A stretch of DNA of 64,000 bases from Epiperipatus broadwayi (GCA_028023455.1 JAQFVV010000231.1:560001-624000), one strand, 5' to 3'. Positions 20,530-32,689 are shown, counted from the first letter of the stretch. Numbers and translations are program-made. Notes: generated by a model not told the origin, from the letters alone.

Positions 20530-22445
20530 TCGATGTCAGCTCCACCTGGTAAATTTTTTAATAGATCCTAGCGACTGTTCTTTTTAATATGATTCCATAT
20601 TTGATTTTTTTCTTTTTTGCAATTAAATCTTTTTTATGTATATTATATAATTAGTTTATACGTTATATTAAAAATATTTAAGCCATCTTATAATAAAAAT
20701 TATAAAACATTAAAAATTAATATTTTAAAATTGTGGAAGTATCTAACTGAAGGTTTTATCGATAAAGGAACACATTGTTTTTGACTTCATGATGTCTATT
20801 CAAAAGTTAGAATGAAATATTAAATATTAGTATTTTATTTTATTAAGAAATGATATATTTAGAATTAGTTATATCAATGAAACAAAAAAAAATTCAAAAA
20901 GTTAATAAATTATTGTTATTAAAATATTTCATTTACAGTTTTTACAAAAACGATTTTCTTTTAGGCTGCAATGGCTGTTTCTGTGGTAGTTTCCGGTTCT
21001 CATAACATACTTTCTAAGAGCAATCTTTTTAAAAATAATATATTTTCAAAGACAACCCCCCCTCCAATAATATAGTGTTTTGTTTAATAATGTCTTTTAC
21101 AAAAATAGTGTCATAATCATTAACAAGTATTGAAAATCATGCTTTTTTGTGTCATTTAACCTGAGGGTAAAACAATCTAACGAATGCATGAGCCAATCAC
21201 AAATCACAACCTCCTTCACAGCTTTGTCAGAACAATAGAAGGTGCTATCAATCACATACAAAAATCCATAAAGTCCTTATAATGCTGACATCTCTTGAAA
21301 TTTTTTTAAAATTAGTACATTAAAAATGAAAGCTTCATAGAAAAAAATCATTGCAGCCTGTCACCACCATAATATATATATATATACACACCTGGGTCTT
21401 TTTTTACGCAGATTTATTTAACGCAATTTTGAAGTTACTTGATTCACGTTTCTCCGGAAGTCGAACTCTGATAATGCCCTATTACTTTAAATAATAAATT
21501 TCACGTATATTGAAAGTAATAGCACATTATTGGAATTCAACTTTCATCTTAGTAATTTCAATATTTTCGGTGCTTTATAATAGTAAGATTTTATGCAATA
21601 ATGAAATTAAAATCATGATTTCCATATTTTATGTATACACACATTAAATTTTACAAGATTATACTGTAAATTTGTTCAAACATCGTGCGTGTTAATTTTG
21701 CATTTTAAATCACATTCTGTTTTTGCTTTATAAAAAACAACGTAATCAATTATTAATCATTTAGTGTCCTCAAGTTTATTTTTAAAAGGTGACTAATAGC
21801 AGTGGGCACAATTAAAATTGAAAATTAAAAAATTAAAGACAAAAATAAAAATTTAATTTTTAGTTGTTAGATTAATTACTAATTACGTTGTCACCAGAAA
21901 ACCATTAACACAACATGAGCATGATGTTGGCGCTAGTTGTATTTCCTCTTGTGAAGAATCTGATTTTTTACCAGTTTGCAAACGAACCTGTTTAACAGCA
22001 ATAGCGATAATAATTAAAACATGTATAAAAATGTAAATTACTGTAAATTATGCATAAAAATATATTGTTTTGAATAAAATTAAATATTATAGTTAAAAAA
22101 AGTTTGTCTTGTATCAATTTTTTTCAAATTTGAAATTTTTTATTAGTCATATTTTATTTCCTTATTTTTTTTTTTGTGCGAATTTTAAAGTAATTTTACA
22201 TTGGTGCTTTGCTTTTAGGCAATTTTTGAAAAATCACAGTCCATATCCCCCCTTTTTCAAGGTAAGTTACATCTATTTTTGCACAATTTCCTTTGTGCGT
22301 ATTTTCTGAGGAACCTATCTATCGCGCAAAATGAGACCCAGGTGTATATATGTTTTAAAGCAACGTAGAAAATTAGTAATAAAAGTACCATCATGCCATT
22401 TAAAATGTCAAATATGATAGAGCAATCACAGCTTACTTTTGCAAA
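20530..22445 (+). repeat. Dispersed repeat D1, copy B, split by a MITE
   Basis: D1 sequence runs to about 21387 and resumes at about 22346; the two sides join to match 411-1340. Landmarks are GCCAATCACAAA..., CTCCTTCACA and ATCACAGCTTACTTTTG. This gives a clean empty-site comparison for the inserted element. Confidence 0.75.
21388..22345. mobile_element. 958-bp MITE with 12-bp inverted ends
   Basis: It starts ACACCTGGGTCT and ends AGACCCAGGTGT, flanked on both sides by TATATA, consistent with TA-type target duplication. It has no coding capacity. Inside, 21457-21490 and 21515-21553 form an inverted repeat (GAAGTCGAACTCTGATAATG against its near complement). A diverged copy is at 47049-48263. 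It is a non-autonomous DNA transposon; superfamily not assigned, and the TA target would fit Tc1/mariner-type but is weak evidence in TA-rich DNA. Confidence 0.75.
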
Positions 22446-23580
22446 ATAGTTAAAGTGGACAATCCAGAACTATGTCATTGACATTGATACCTGTGTACAA
22501 AATCTGAAAAAGATGAGTTTGATAGAAGTATATTAAATCTTTGCATTCTGACACTTTGTATTCTTCCATCTGGTGAGAGTTTTTGGAAATACTCAATCTT
22601 TTGTTCAAATAAAATCTTTATTTTGTACCAAAACACAATAAATTGGACTTGATTTATTTTTAATTTAATTTTACAAAGAAATAATATTTGTTAAAAAAAA
22701 TCATATTTGATTGTCTTAAATATTTTATAAACTGACCTGTAAAAATGACAGTGTACCAAAATATCACACATATGTGTACAGTGATATTTTTCAGAAAACT
22801 TTAATTCTTTTTTTTCTTTAAAATTTATTTTTAATGTGAATGAATGAAGATAGATTTATGATAACACTAGTAAATTCTGCTTTGAAATCTGATATTTTCT
22901 TACAAAAATTACAATATTTTAAAAGATTTTAATACCAAATCAGTTCTGGCAGATAATTAATGATGTAATAAACACTGTCATTTTTCCCCTTTATATTATG
23001 GTCACATTTATTAACTTCTATTTTTATAAATAAAACATAAATGTATAAATTGAAACTTTACCTATATATTTCTTTAAAATAATCAAACAATTATTGTTCA
23101 AAAATAATCAAAAATACTCTATAAATAAGCAAAAAATAATACTTCATTATACTTCAAAATCTTTGCATGAAAACTAGACCAGAGGGAAGTGAACACCCTC
23201 TGGACATTTTTTTCTGTTAGAAAATAATGAAGTCTTTTGATTTTAGATGCAGTCTGTAAGATGCTGACTTTTGCAGATTTTTTTTTCCAACTTTAACATC
23301 AATAAAAGCATTATGTAAATTCTACTTAAAAAAACTTTTGGTCATTATCACTTAAGATAAAATTAATACTATGACCTAAGGTTATGAAACAATAGCAATT
23401 TTTTTCTGAGAAAACTTTCAATGTGTTTCAATGAAGCCGAGGGTTTACAAGTTAAAATTGGTTATAACGATTAAAAAAAACAAACAAACAAAAAAAAGCA
23501 GAAAAGATAAATAAAAGCATTTACAAATTATAGCAACAAATTATTAATTCCCAGCTCACACATTATGCATTAGACACAAC
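22446..23580. other. Non-coding, nothing recognised
   Basis: AT-rich, no ORF or internal repeat noted. Confidence 0.4.
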
Positions 23581-23584
23581 CCTA

Positions 23585-23830
23585 CACTACAATGCCATCT
23601 AACATAAGCTTGAGTAATCATTGAGCAACAAATTCATTTAAATTTCCATACAAAGACTGGTATTTGGATTTTGGCTTTATCAAGGATGTTTGGGATTCAA
23701 AACTGAAAGGAATACAATTATTCAATGAGCAAATAACTTGAACTCCATTTCACTTGATAATTCAAATGAGACTAAAGTTTTGAATCCAAGTCAATCTGAT
23801 TGACAAGATGGCACTAGAGTGGAATGTTCT
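23585..23830. repeat. R3-type fold-back relic
   Basis: It begins ATGCCATCTAACATAAGC and ends in the inverted form GATGGCACTAGAG, matching the R3 end motif (GCCATCTAGTGTAAGC). Arms are decayed. Confidence 0.35.
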
Positions 23831-23839
23831 TTTTGTATG

Positions 23840-24770
23840 AATTTGGAAATTTAAGTATTTTGTTGTTATTATTAACATTACACTTTTAAAACATCACATG
23901 ACCATTTTTTTCTTATACTTACACAAGCTACTAACAATAGTGACTTTCTGAATACAACTTATTGATTACAAGAGCTTGTAGCAGATAGTAATATTGTTGG
24001 GGAAAGTTGCTATTATTAACATTCACAGCCAAATAAATAAAGTACTTACAATTAACCAAAAACTGAAGGTACTAAAATATATAATTATTAATATGGATAT
24101 ATATTTCTACGGTTTTCCAAGGACATGGGTTCAAAATCTTACATCTTCTTTGAATTTCAGATTTTTAGCAGGTCAGGTAAAGTAAAGTTAAAAGTGGTTC
24201 CTTCCAATTCTGAATTAAGAGTCCTTAATGATGAAGGTGAAATCCAGAATATAGTCTAGGGGTAGGGGTTCAAATCTATCTAAGAATCAGTGGCTACCCA
24301 ACCTTACGGTAGATGATTATATGAATGGAGAACTACTTTTTTACAAATTACAAATCATATGCAAAGCACAAATATTATTGAACCCATTAAGCCATTATTG
24401 CACTCAGATAATATAAATTATATTAAGATAACCTAATTACCAAACTCCTCTGCAATCGATCAGATTTTTCCAATTACTTCAGTGAAACATTAGCTTACAA
24501 TTGAAGTTCAAGATGAAGCAAAAAAAATCATTATATGACTACCTAAGTTAGCATATAAAATTGCTCAGACTCATGTGACATACAAGCACTTAAGGGCTGG
24601 ATGAGGACAGCTGTTTCACCCACAACACCTAGGTTCTTTAGCACCCAAATTCTCTTCTAATAATGTATTACACTACCCAAGGAAGTATTTGAATGTTATT
24701 ACATAAGATAACATGACTACAGGATCAAACATGCAATATATGGATGAGAGATCATATGGCTATCATTGAC
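23840..24770. other. Non-coding, nothing recognised
   Basis: Contains AACATCACATGACCATTTT, a short phrase shared with 26190 and 35770. Otherwise unassigned. Confidence 0.35.
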
Positions 24771-24774
24771 AGCA

Positions 24775-25045
24775 TTGAAATAATTAAAAAAAAACTGAAA
24801 TGGAGCTCAGCTGGATGTATTTCTGGAAGAGATTATAATAGATGGACAGTTGAAGTGTTAAATTGTATCCCAAAAGGATTAAAATATCTAGAAAGAGACC
24901 TGTCTGGGATGAATGGATAAAATAGACAAGTTTTCTGGTGTGTTTCGGAGAAGTTAGGCTAGGGATCAGAAAAATTGTAACAAATTTAGAGATATCTTCA
25001 TTCTGCAGTGAATCGATAATGGTTAAAATGATGATGATGATTACG
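24775..25045 (+). pseudogene. RTE-like LINE 3' fragment
   Basis: The sequence matches the last 230 bp of the larger RTE-like element at 29230-29520, including a LKW...RD-NRWT-like coding trace, CCTCATTCTGCAGTG-like sequence before the stop, and a terminal GATGATGATGAT tail (25030-25045). Several frameshifts. Such short tandem tails are typical of RTE-clade retrotransposons. Confidence 0.7.
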
Positions 25046-25593
25046 AGATAGTGTTCATAAGCTATGCATTACCCGCATTTGAATTTTTACAATTATATGT
25101 ATTAATCCTACTAAAGATAGTGTAACAAGTGAGATTTAATGCAATGGTAAGATTGATAGACTTCAGAGCTAACAGTCCTTCGGACAACTAATCAATTCAT
25201 TATTTATTTTATTAACGATAATAAAAAAATTTACATTCTTGAACATGGTTATAATTATATTATAAAGAAAATAAATATTAATTATATATGAGCATATATA
25301 ATTACATCAAGCTTAAATATTTAAGAGAGTTTGAAGAGGAAGAATAGAAAAGAAACTAAATAACATAGCTATAATTAAATAAATATGTACTCTATTTTTA
25401 CCCAGATAATTATTCCGCATTAAAGAAAATTTTTCAGAATAATATCTTAATACTCATCATTAAATAATTAATGAAATAAAGGCAAATTAATTAACATTAT
25501 TTTTAGAAACACTTAATGCCAAACTCATTTAATTTTCTTTCATTTTAAAAATATATATATATTTTTTTGCTTCATGTATATATGTTAGAAATT

Positions 25594-25712
25594 AATCCTT
25601 CGTGAGTAATGCCGTTGCAAAAAATCAGTCCCTGGATTATAAGATTCTTGGATTGAACTCAGTGCTGGCTATTTTGGCACTCGAAATTCTTATAAATTCT
25701 TGAGTAATAAGA
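25594..25712 (+). repeat. tRNA-derived SINE-like (S4), copy 1
   Basis: It has GTGAGTAATGCCGTTGCAAA, a B-box-like CTTGGATTGAACTCAG, and the S4 downstream part ATTCTTATAAATTCTTGAG, which matches CTTCTTATAAACTCCTGAG at 61635-61655. Confidence 0.4.
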
Positions 25713-25726
25713 CCATTCGATGATAA

Positions 25727-25728
25727 TG

Positions 25729-25763
<35 letters not shown>

Positions 25764-25780
25764 CGTCGTTGTTATTATTA
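25727..25780. repeat. TTA trinucleotide microsatellite
   Basis: About twelve TTA/ATT units with a GTCGTCG interruption. Confidence 0.9.
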
Positions 25781-25924
25781 TTTTTAAAAAAATATTAATT
25801 AATAAATAGATTTTATATAGTTTAGTCTACAAAATTAGCTAAAAATTATCAGTTTCCTTAGCATATTTCTTTATTTTTAAATAATATTCTAATTTATAAA
25901 TAATAAGAATAATTGTTCTCTCTG

Positions 25925-26155
25925 TAACCTAGCGCCATCTATTGTAAGCCTGAGTTATCTGTGATAAAGAGAATGAAATACAATTTAACCACCAATCATG
26001 CTTCAGAGTCCAGTTTTTGCCCTGGTTCCTACTTTGAATTTCAAATCTTCATGCATAAGGCAAAAAGACACTGGTTCAGTGATGGGGATTAGGTTACACT
26101 GCCATCTAGTAACGATTGATAACTCAGGCTAACAGTAGGTGGTGATGGAGTATAT
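25925..26155. repeat. R3-type fold-back repeat
   Basis: GCGCCATCTATTGTAAGCCT (25932) and the decayed inverted form around AACTCAGGCTAACAGTAGGT (26121-26140) bracket the segment; both arms carry the GAGTTAT/ATAACTC continuation. Confidence 0.45.
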
Positions 26156-26249
26156 GAAAGAAAAAAGATCTTGTTAAGTTACTAACAAAACATCACATGA
26201 CCTTTGCTTTACACATTATTATTCATTAACAAATTCTATATTCTCTCTA

Positions 26250-26372
26250 CTCTTTTGCCATCTAGTGTAAGTTTTAGTAATCATTGGTTAAGGATTGAAT
26301 AAGAACTACTATCTAGCATGTATTGATTGCTAAAGCTTACACTAGATGGCATAAGAGTAGGAATAATAAAAA
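26250..26372. repeat. R3 hairpin
   Basis: Arms 26252-26293 (TTTGCCATCTAGTGTAAG...) and 26330-26371 (...CTTACACTAGATGGCATAAG) are inverted and nearly complementary over about 40 bp, with a 35-bp centre. A compact fold-back element. Confidence 0.7.
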
Positions 26373-26379
26373 TACTTTT

Positions 26380-26980
26380 TCAAAGTTAGAGGTTAAAGTG
26401 CATTCATACGTGTATATGTGATTACATATTCTGAAAATATGATGACAAGAATACGACCAAATGATATCTCAGATTGCTGGATGACATGATATTGAATCTA
26501 TTACTATAAGTTAAATAATAGTTGGTCAGGCCTGTGTAGGCATGCAAAGTTAATTCCAAGTAACAGACACATGAAAAAAATAGTTTCATGATGAAATTGA
26601 GTATGAAAGAAACAGATCCTGCTTACAACCTAGTAACTGTCTCAAACAAATTATTTCCTGGATAGCAAATGGCCAAGAATATAATGAATGCAATGGAAAG
26701 CTACAAATATAAGAATTGATGCTTTTCTGAAAGATAAAATGATTGCAAAAAAGACTAAAGGACCAAAAAGCATCATATAATAATATATTTTTGTGAAGTT
26801 TTGTGATGATGGTATTTTAGTTGTATTTATATATTGGACTATTTCCATCATCTAATATTAAGTATTGAATGTCTTTAGAAAAAATAAACTTTTATTTAAA
26901 TTTTACAATTACATTCAACTATTAGTAATAGCAGACAGGTTAGTTTATGCACTACATTTTGTAACATATTCTACTTTTCT
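26380..26980. other. Non-coding, nothing recognised
   Basis: No repeat partner or credible ORF. Confidence 0.4.
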
Positions 26981-27093
26981 CTTCTTCAAGTGTTGCTGAC
27001 CTGACCAGTAATAGGACCTGGGTCCTTAGATTCCTGAATATTGAAATTGTAAAATAACAAAAGGCATTTGATCAGAGGAAACAGCATTTTAAA

Positions 27094-27789
27094 ATGGTTA
27101 TGAAAGACTTTAATGCTAGAATTGGTAAACAAATAAAAGATGAAAGTGCTGTAGGTAATTTTGGTTATGGTAATAGAAATGAGAGAGGACATAGACTTGC
27201 GGAGTTTGTAGAAAAAGAAAAACTTTATATTATGAATTTTTTTTTTTTTTTAAAAATATGTTAAAAGAGATGGACATGGAAGCATCCAAATAAAGATACA
27301 GCAGAATTGGATTATATTTTGACTAACAGAAAATACACATTTCAAGATTGTAATGTTTTTTATAAATTTAACACAGGAAGTGATCATCGATTAGTAAGAT
27401 GTAAAATACGTGTTAATGCAAAACTAGAGAGACAAAAATTATTAAGAAAAACAATATTTACAGTTGATATTCCTAATCTTCAGAAACATTCTAAAGAATT
27501 TAAATTAGAACTTACAAATCGGTTTCAAGTCTCAGTAGATTTTGAACATGATTCAGATTTGAATGAGATTAATATGAAAATAACTGATACACTTTTAAAA
27601 ACTGCAACGAAGATAGCTGATAGAAAAAATCAGCAATTGACCAATAAAATTTCTACTGAGACTAGAGAATTTATGAAGAAAAGAAGGAATATGAAGATAT
27701 ACAAAAATGATGCATTAAAAAGGATTGAATATCTCGAATTTTGTAAAATGGTGCAGAAAAGAGTTGAAAATGATTATAAAAAAGTATAA
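27094..27789 (+). pseudogene. Endonuclease domain remnant (APE-type) of the RTE-like element
   Basis: From 27094 the frame reads VMKDFNARIG, the Asp-Phe-Asn motif of APE-like endonucleases (usually GDFNAKIG). A frameshift at the T run near 27240 follows. From 27307 a 160-codon stretch has DYILTNRKY and GSDHRLVR, the latter being the SDH motif with the catalytic His. It continues into a basic, lysine-rich linker. The frame ends at 27787-27789. In the family this domain nicks target DNA to prime reverse transcription. Confidence 0.75.
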
Positions 27790-28844
27790 CTGTGAACTAG
27801 CAAGGAAATCTGTAGAAGAAATTAAAGGTCTCAAGAATGTAAAGCAACATTTTGGTGTTGGTAGAAAATTTATATCTGCAATAAGAAAAAAAAAGATGGA
27901 ATTATTACTAAAAAGAGAGATGACATCATGAAATGGGTAGAAGACATTTATCAAGAATTATATAGTAATAAAGAACAAAGAGCTCCTATATCTATTGCAT
28001 CTTCTGAATTGCCTAGAATTTTAAATAAAGAAGTGAGAAATGCAATTAAATATATGAAAAAAGGAAAGGCTCCAGGTATTGATGGAATTTTAATTGATAT
28101 ATTAAAAGAAGTAGGTGAAGAAATAGAAATTTTTTTGCTAAAATTATATACCAAATGTCTAAATAATAAAGATGTACCAGATGATTGGAAGAATGCAGTA
28201 TTAATATTATTATTTAAAAAAGGTGATAAAGAAGATATTAGAAATTACAGACCTATCAGCCATTTATTAGTTTTATACAAAAATTTTACCAAGATAATTA
28301 CAACTCGTCTACCGAGAACATTGGATTTCCACCAATCAAGAGAACAATCTTGATTTAAAAGTGATTTTAGTACAGTAGATTATATCAAGGTATTGAGAGA
28401 AGTTATAGAAAGAACAAATAAATATGAGAATTGCCATGATGTTTTGGATTTGTAGATTAGTAAAAAGCATTTGATTCTATAAACATTTCTTCAGTGATTA
28501 AAGCATTGGATCATCAAGGCATAGATCCAGGATATTGTTATATTTTAAAGAATATTTATAAAAATACAACAGCAATGATTAGAGTACATAACGATACTGG
28601 AAAAGTCAACATTGAGAAGGGTGTAAGACAGCGTGGCTCCATATCTCCAAAACGTTTTACGGCAGTGCTGCAAGAAGTATTTTGTGGATTAAAATGGGAA
28701 GCTAAAGGAGGGAAAGTAAATGGATATTATTTAAGTCATTTAGATTTTTCAGATGATGTAGGTGTATTTGCAAATAATGCTTTAGAGTTACAGGAAATGT
28801 TGCAGGAGTTATCAGATGAAAGTAGGACTAAAGATAAATGTTAA
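27790..28844 (+). pseudogene. Reverse transcriptase domain remnant of the RTE-like element
   Basis: After a frameshift the coding trace continues through GRKFISAIRKK and then from 27928 with KGKAPGIDGI (28061-28090) and NYRPIS (near 28243-28260). A stop at 28351-28353 is followed by degraded sequence. Motif A is visible at 28449-28482 as FVD, two stop codons, then KAFDSI. Motif B reads GVRQRGSISPKRF (28620 onward; GVRQGD is usual). Motif C reads FSDD (28747-28758; F/YADD is usual). Two stops in motif A and the altered B and C motifs make it inactive. Confidence 0.8.
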
Positions 28845-29502
28845 AAAGACTAAAGTAATGTTTAATCGATTTTCTCAAAATATGAAAATAAAGATTCATT
28901 ATGATGAGTTAGAAGAAGTTAACAGTTACAAATACCTTGGTCAGATTATTAATACAGATGTAAACATAATTGATGAAATTAATCATAGAATCAAATTTGG
29001 TTGAAGTGCTTTTGGTAGAAATAACTTGATACTAAAAGGAAATATGCCTATGTATTTGAAAAGGGTTTTTTTTAATAAATGTGTTTTATCAGTTCTTCCT
29101 TATGGATCTGAGACTTGGACACTTAATAGAAGAGCAATATAGAGACTTCAGACTACTCAAAGAAGTATGGAGAGATGCATGTTGGGAGTAACAAGAAGAG
29201 ATCAAAAACACAATGTATGGGTAAGAGAACAAACAGGTGTTACTGACCTCATTGAAAAAATTAAAAGATTGAAGTGGAGTTGGGCTGAATATATTGCTAG
29301 AAGAGATGATAATAGATGGACAATTGTGATCTTAAACTGGATTCCAAGAGATTGTAAAAGACCCAGAAAGAGACTACATATTAGATGGATGGATGAAATA
29401 AGAAAGGGTGTAGGGGTGATGTGGAGAAAAGAAGCTAAAGTGCAGAGAATATGGGTTGAACTTGGAGAGACCTTCATCCTGCAGTGGATTGATATTGGTT
29501 GA
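28845..29502 (+). pseudogene. C-terminal region of the RTE-like element
   Basis: Traces include SYKYLGQIINTD (28924-28960), a broken stretch with YGSETWTLNRR (29101-29133) and then, from 29167, 111 codons with MERCMLGVTRRD, KRLKWSWAEYIARRDD and RWMDEIRKG. These are standard landmarks of the post-RT region in RTE-type and related elements. The fragment at 24775-25045 derives from the same family. Confidence 0.8.
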
Positions 29503-29530
29503 TGATAATGATGATGATGATGACATATAT

Positions 29531-30230
29531 AAATATATTAGTCCCAAAATCTATATATTAGGTATTGTGTGGTGCTATAATGTCAGTAATTAGGTATAGA
29601 GAAAATGTAGTTTTTAAATAACCCAGTGAAGGTCAATGATATTTCCAACTACCTTTTTTAAAACAACGAGAAAGAGTGAAAAGTATTGACCAGGTGTCAA
29701 ACTCTTAAAAGAGCAATATTTACTAGTAAATATCCGATATGTAGCTGAGCTGGCCATCAGTCTGAATATACTTGGTTTAGATTTATCCTAACTTATAAGC
29801 ATGGTAGGAAGATACACTACTAGGGTAATAGGCCTGTCAACATATAACTAAACATATAACCCACATTCGCCAGCATCATGCGCATCAAAGGGAATTTCTC
29901 CAAAGTGCAAAATAAAGGAGGCGTAGTACATCTCCAATAACTTAAACTCCATAAATAAAAAGGCATTCTGCTTTCCCCTCTCTCAAAAGTGGGCTATCAA
30001 ATCCATTCGAATATATTTACATAAATTTACATGGCATTTATATCCACCACTCTCCTTTCCACTATCCATTACTATGAATATGATCTAACCAAGGTACCGA
30101 AAGGTTTTAGCTCAAGATTTAAGACGCCTATACACTGAAGCTTTTCTTATTTAGCGTTCCTAGCGCTTACAATTCGTCTAAGAAATATTTATCAATTTAT
30201 ATATAATAAATAATTATATGCATATAATAT
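29531..30230. other. Non-coding, nothing recognised
   Basis: Locally less AT-rich than its surroundings (29860-30130). No ORF, repeat partner or RNA motif found; possibly unique host sequence. Confidence 0.4.
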
Positions 30231-30234
30231 TACT

Positions 30235-30665
30235 ATTTTACATTTTTGTTTGTATTTGTAATTTTATTTGACAAAATGTTTTTAATGTCTGTCTCCAAAA
30301 AGGTTTTTTTATTATTTTTCTTGGATGAAATATTTACTTTTTCTTAAATACAGATGAATATATTTAGGATGTGGTTCACTAGAAAGATAGCTACCGTTGA
30401 TTGGCTAGGTGTGCTGCCTTATTAATATTGAAGAGTAATTATGTATGCATAATTATTTAAATTAGATTTTTGTATATTTCATTTGGTTAAAAGTCCTCAA
30501 TATTAATAAAGAAACACACCTAGACAATCAGAGAGAGCTATGATTTTGTTGAACCACATTGAAAGTATACTCTTATATCTAAGAAGAAGTAAATATTTCA
30601 TATGATGGAAAATAATTAAAAATTCTTTTCAACCACAGAATGTTAAAAACTGTTTGCCAAATTAT
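30235..30665. repeat. Fold-back element with arms of about 180 bp
   Basis: The left arm (30285-30445, with GTGGTTCACTAGAAAGATAG and AGGTGTG) is inverted in 30495-30650 (CACACCT..., GTTGAACCACATTG, AAATATTTCAT). A 50-bp AT-rich centre. No ORF. Confidence 0.65.
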
Positions 30666-30879
30666 ATATATATAATATTCAAAAATTTTTTACAGTAATA
30701 AATATTAGAGATGATTAGAAAAAAGAAAAAACAAATGTTATGGGTGAAAATTGGGTTTTGGGTTTTCAAATATTGAATTTTAATATAAATAAACAATTTT
30801 TTTGGAAAGGGGGGGGTTGAGGTTTTTGAGATGTTGATATATGGGGTTGGTCGTTTATAAATATATAGTTACTTGTAAT

Positions 30880-31300
30880 TAGAAGGGATTTGAATCCAGA
30901 CTTCAAGCTCTCTCTAGTCATCCATTCCATCTTATTCAACTGCTACACATGACCACACACGTTCTTGTGTATTTAAAATGAGCTTAAGGTCCTACATATG
31001 AGGGGTTTTGCAAACAAGGGATTTGAATACACCATCATCAGATTTTCAATGATATTGATGGCTGGAGATTGGCGAAGATTGAACCCTGTCCATTAAAGTT
31101 TGAAGATTTACTTTGATTGTATATATGTGTGAGAGATGATGATCCAGATCAATTGATGAGTGCTGTTTCAGCATGAAATAGGTATGTTGGAGATTATTTA
31201 CTTTTTTTCGCATGGGTGTGGTTATGTGTATTGGTTGTATGGAGTTGATACTAAAGGGAGCTTGAGGGTCTGGGTTCAAATCACCTCTATAGCATAAAAT
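30880..31300. mobile_element. R2: inverted tail joined to a nearly full plus-strand copy
   Basis: 30888-30965 is an R2 tail on the minus strand (GATTTGAATCCAGACTTC on plus). From about 31015 a plus-strand copy starts (ATCATCAGATTTTCAATG), continues through GTCCATTAAAG, a mutated hammerhead at 31141-31197, and ends at GGGTTCAAATCACC near 31270. Confidence 0.6.
31141..31197 (+). ncRNA. R2 hammerhead, core mutated
   Basis: Stem II GTGCT/AGCAT and GAAA (31175-31178) are preserved; the core reads TTGATGA (31153-31159) and stem I is partly unpaired. Probably inactive. Confidence 0.5.
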
Positions 31301-31494
31301 ATAGATACTTTACATGCATTGAATTATTCTATATAGTTACTTGTCTAATATATATATATCATGAACAATTGTCACTATTGATGATAATTAAATAAACAGA
31401 TCTTGAATATTAATTATCTATCAACTTGCATACAGTTAAATATTAAGGGTAACTATAAGATCAGCAACAGTGATGAGCCTTATCAGGTTAGTGC

Positions 31495-31590
31495 ATATAA
31501 ACAATCCAGCTAGGAATAGCTAGATACCCATTTATCAACCAATATTGATGCTAGCTGCGTAAAGTATGAGCCTCTTATTCTTCTCTTTCA
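31495..31590 (-). repeat. S2-like SINE fragment
   Basis: AGATACCCATTTATCAACCA and ATATTGATGCTAGCTG match the S2 body at 15437 and 55722. Confidence 0.35.
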
Positions 31591-31611
31591 CTTTCTTTGC
31601 ATATATCTTCA

Positions 31612-32620
31612 TATATATATATATATTGTTTGAATACTTCTTTCATATACACTTCAATGCAAACAAATAACAAATTTTCTTAAAAAAACTTCTTTACTTT
31701 TCTTACAGTTTCGACTGCCCAGCAGTCTTCATTAGAGCTACAATATTTGAATAATATAAATACATAACCATCATTTCACATATATATAAAAATACATACA
31801 TATATAACAAAATATACACATATATTTCCAATATACAAATATAGATCGATATCACACTTATATAAATTCCATACCTATATCTATATATACATATGCAGAT
31901 CCAAATATATACACATACATCTTTTAAACATACATATATATACACAGATACACATACACCCACAGACATATACATATATATCCACATATACATTTATAAA
32001 TATACATCCATATATATATATATTCAACTTACATATAAATTACACATATATAAAAAATATATCCAATACACCATTTTTAATAAATTTTTTAAAAAAGTAA
32101 AAATAAAATAGTTTTAAAAGGTAATTTTTAAAAAAACGGTGTATTGGATATATTTTGTATATTTTTTATATATGTGTAATTTATATGTAAGTTGAGTATA
32201 TATATATATTGATGCGTATTTATAAATGTATATGTGGAATTGTATATATATGTCTGTGGGTGTATGTGTATCTGTATATATATATATGTTTAAAAGATGT
32301 ATGTGTATATATTTGGATATTCATATGTATATATAGATGTAGGTATGGAATTTATATATATATGTCTTAGTGATGTGGATCTATACACATATATATATAT
32401 AGTAAATATGTGTATATTTTGATACATACATATATATATGGGTATATATATATATGTGTGTGTGTGTAAAATGATGGTTATGTATTTATATTATTCAAAT
32501 ATTGTAGTTCTGATGAAGACGGCTGGATAGTCAAAACTGTAAGAAAAATAAAGAATTTTTTTAAGAAAATTTGTTTGCATTGAAGTGTATATGAAAGAAG
32601 TATTATAAGCAATATATATA
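31612..32620. repeat. Giant imperfect palindrome with TA-rich arms and an AGTC/GAAA motif
   Basis: The left arm (31612-32078) and right arm (32132-32620) are inverted copies joined by a 50-bp A/T loop. Both carry CAGTTTCGACTGCCCAGCAG (31708 onward) or its inverse near 32508-32545. In sense orientation this reads CTGATGA or CTAATGA, one extra base, a GACTG/CAGTC hairpin, then GAAA or AAAA. The rest is TA/CA-rich microsatellite. Open stretches here are repeat translations, not genes. Confidence 0.75.
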
Positions 32621-32689
32621 TATATATGAAGTAAGAGCCATTGGCTAATTGAATAAGCATTGAACTTGCTTTAAAAATCTTTAGCTACC

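Larger units (their letters stand above)
26985..29530 (+). mobile_element. RTE-like non-LTR retrotransposon, 5'-truncated and decayed
   Basis: A continuous series of coding traces runs from an AP-type endonuclease to reverse transcriptase and a C-terminal region, ending with a stop at 29500-29502 and a GATGAT-rich tail to about 29522. The order, size (about 2.5 kb retained) and tail match the RTE clade. Frameshifts and stops show it cannot make a full protein. A T14 run at 27238 replaces part of the endonuclease reading frame. The start of the element (N-terminal endonuclease) is missing. Confidence 0.85.

Noticed and set aside
29202-29477. 91-codon minus-strand ORF
   Set aside because: Antisense of the RTE-like C-terminal region.
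31703-31993. 96-codon Tyr/Ile-rich ORF, and its plus-strand neighbour 31893-32111
   Set aside because: Translation of TA/CA microsatellite within a palindrome.
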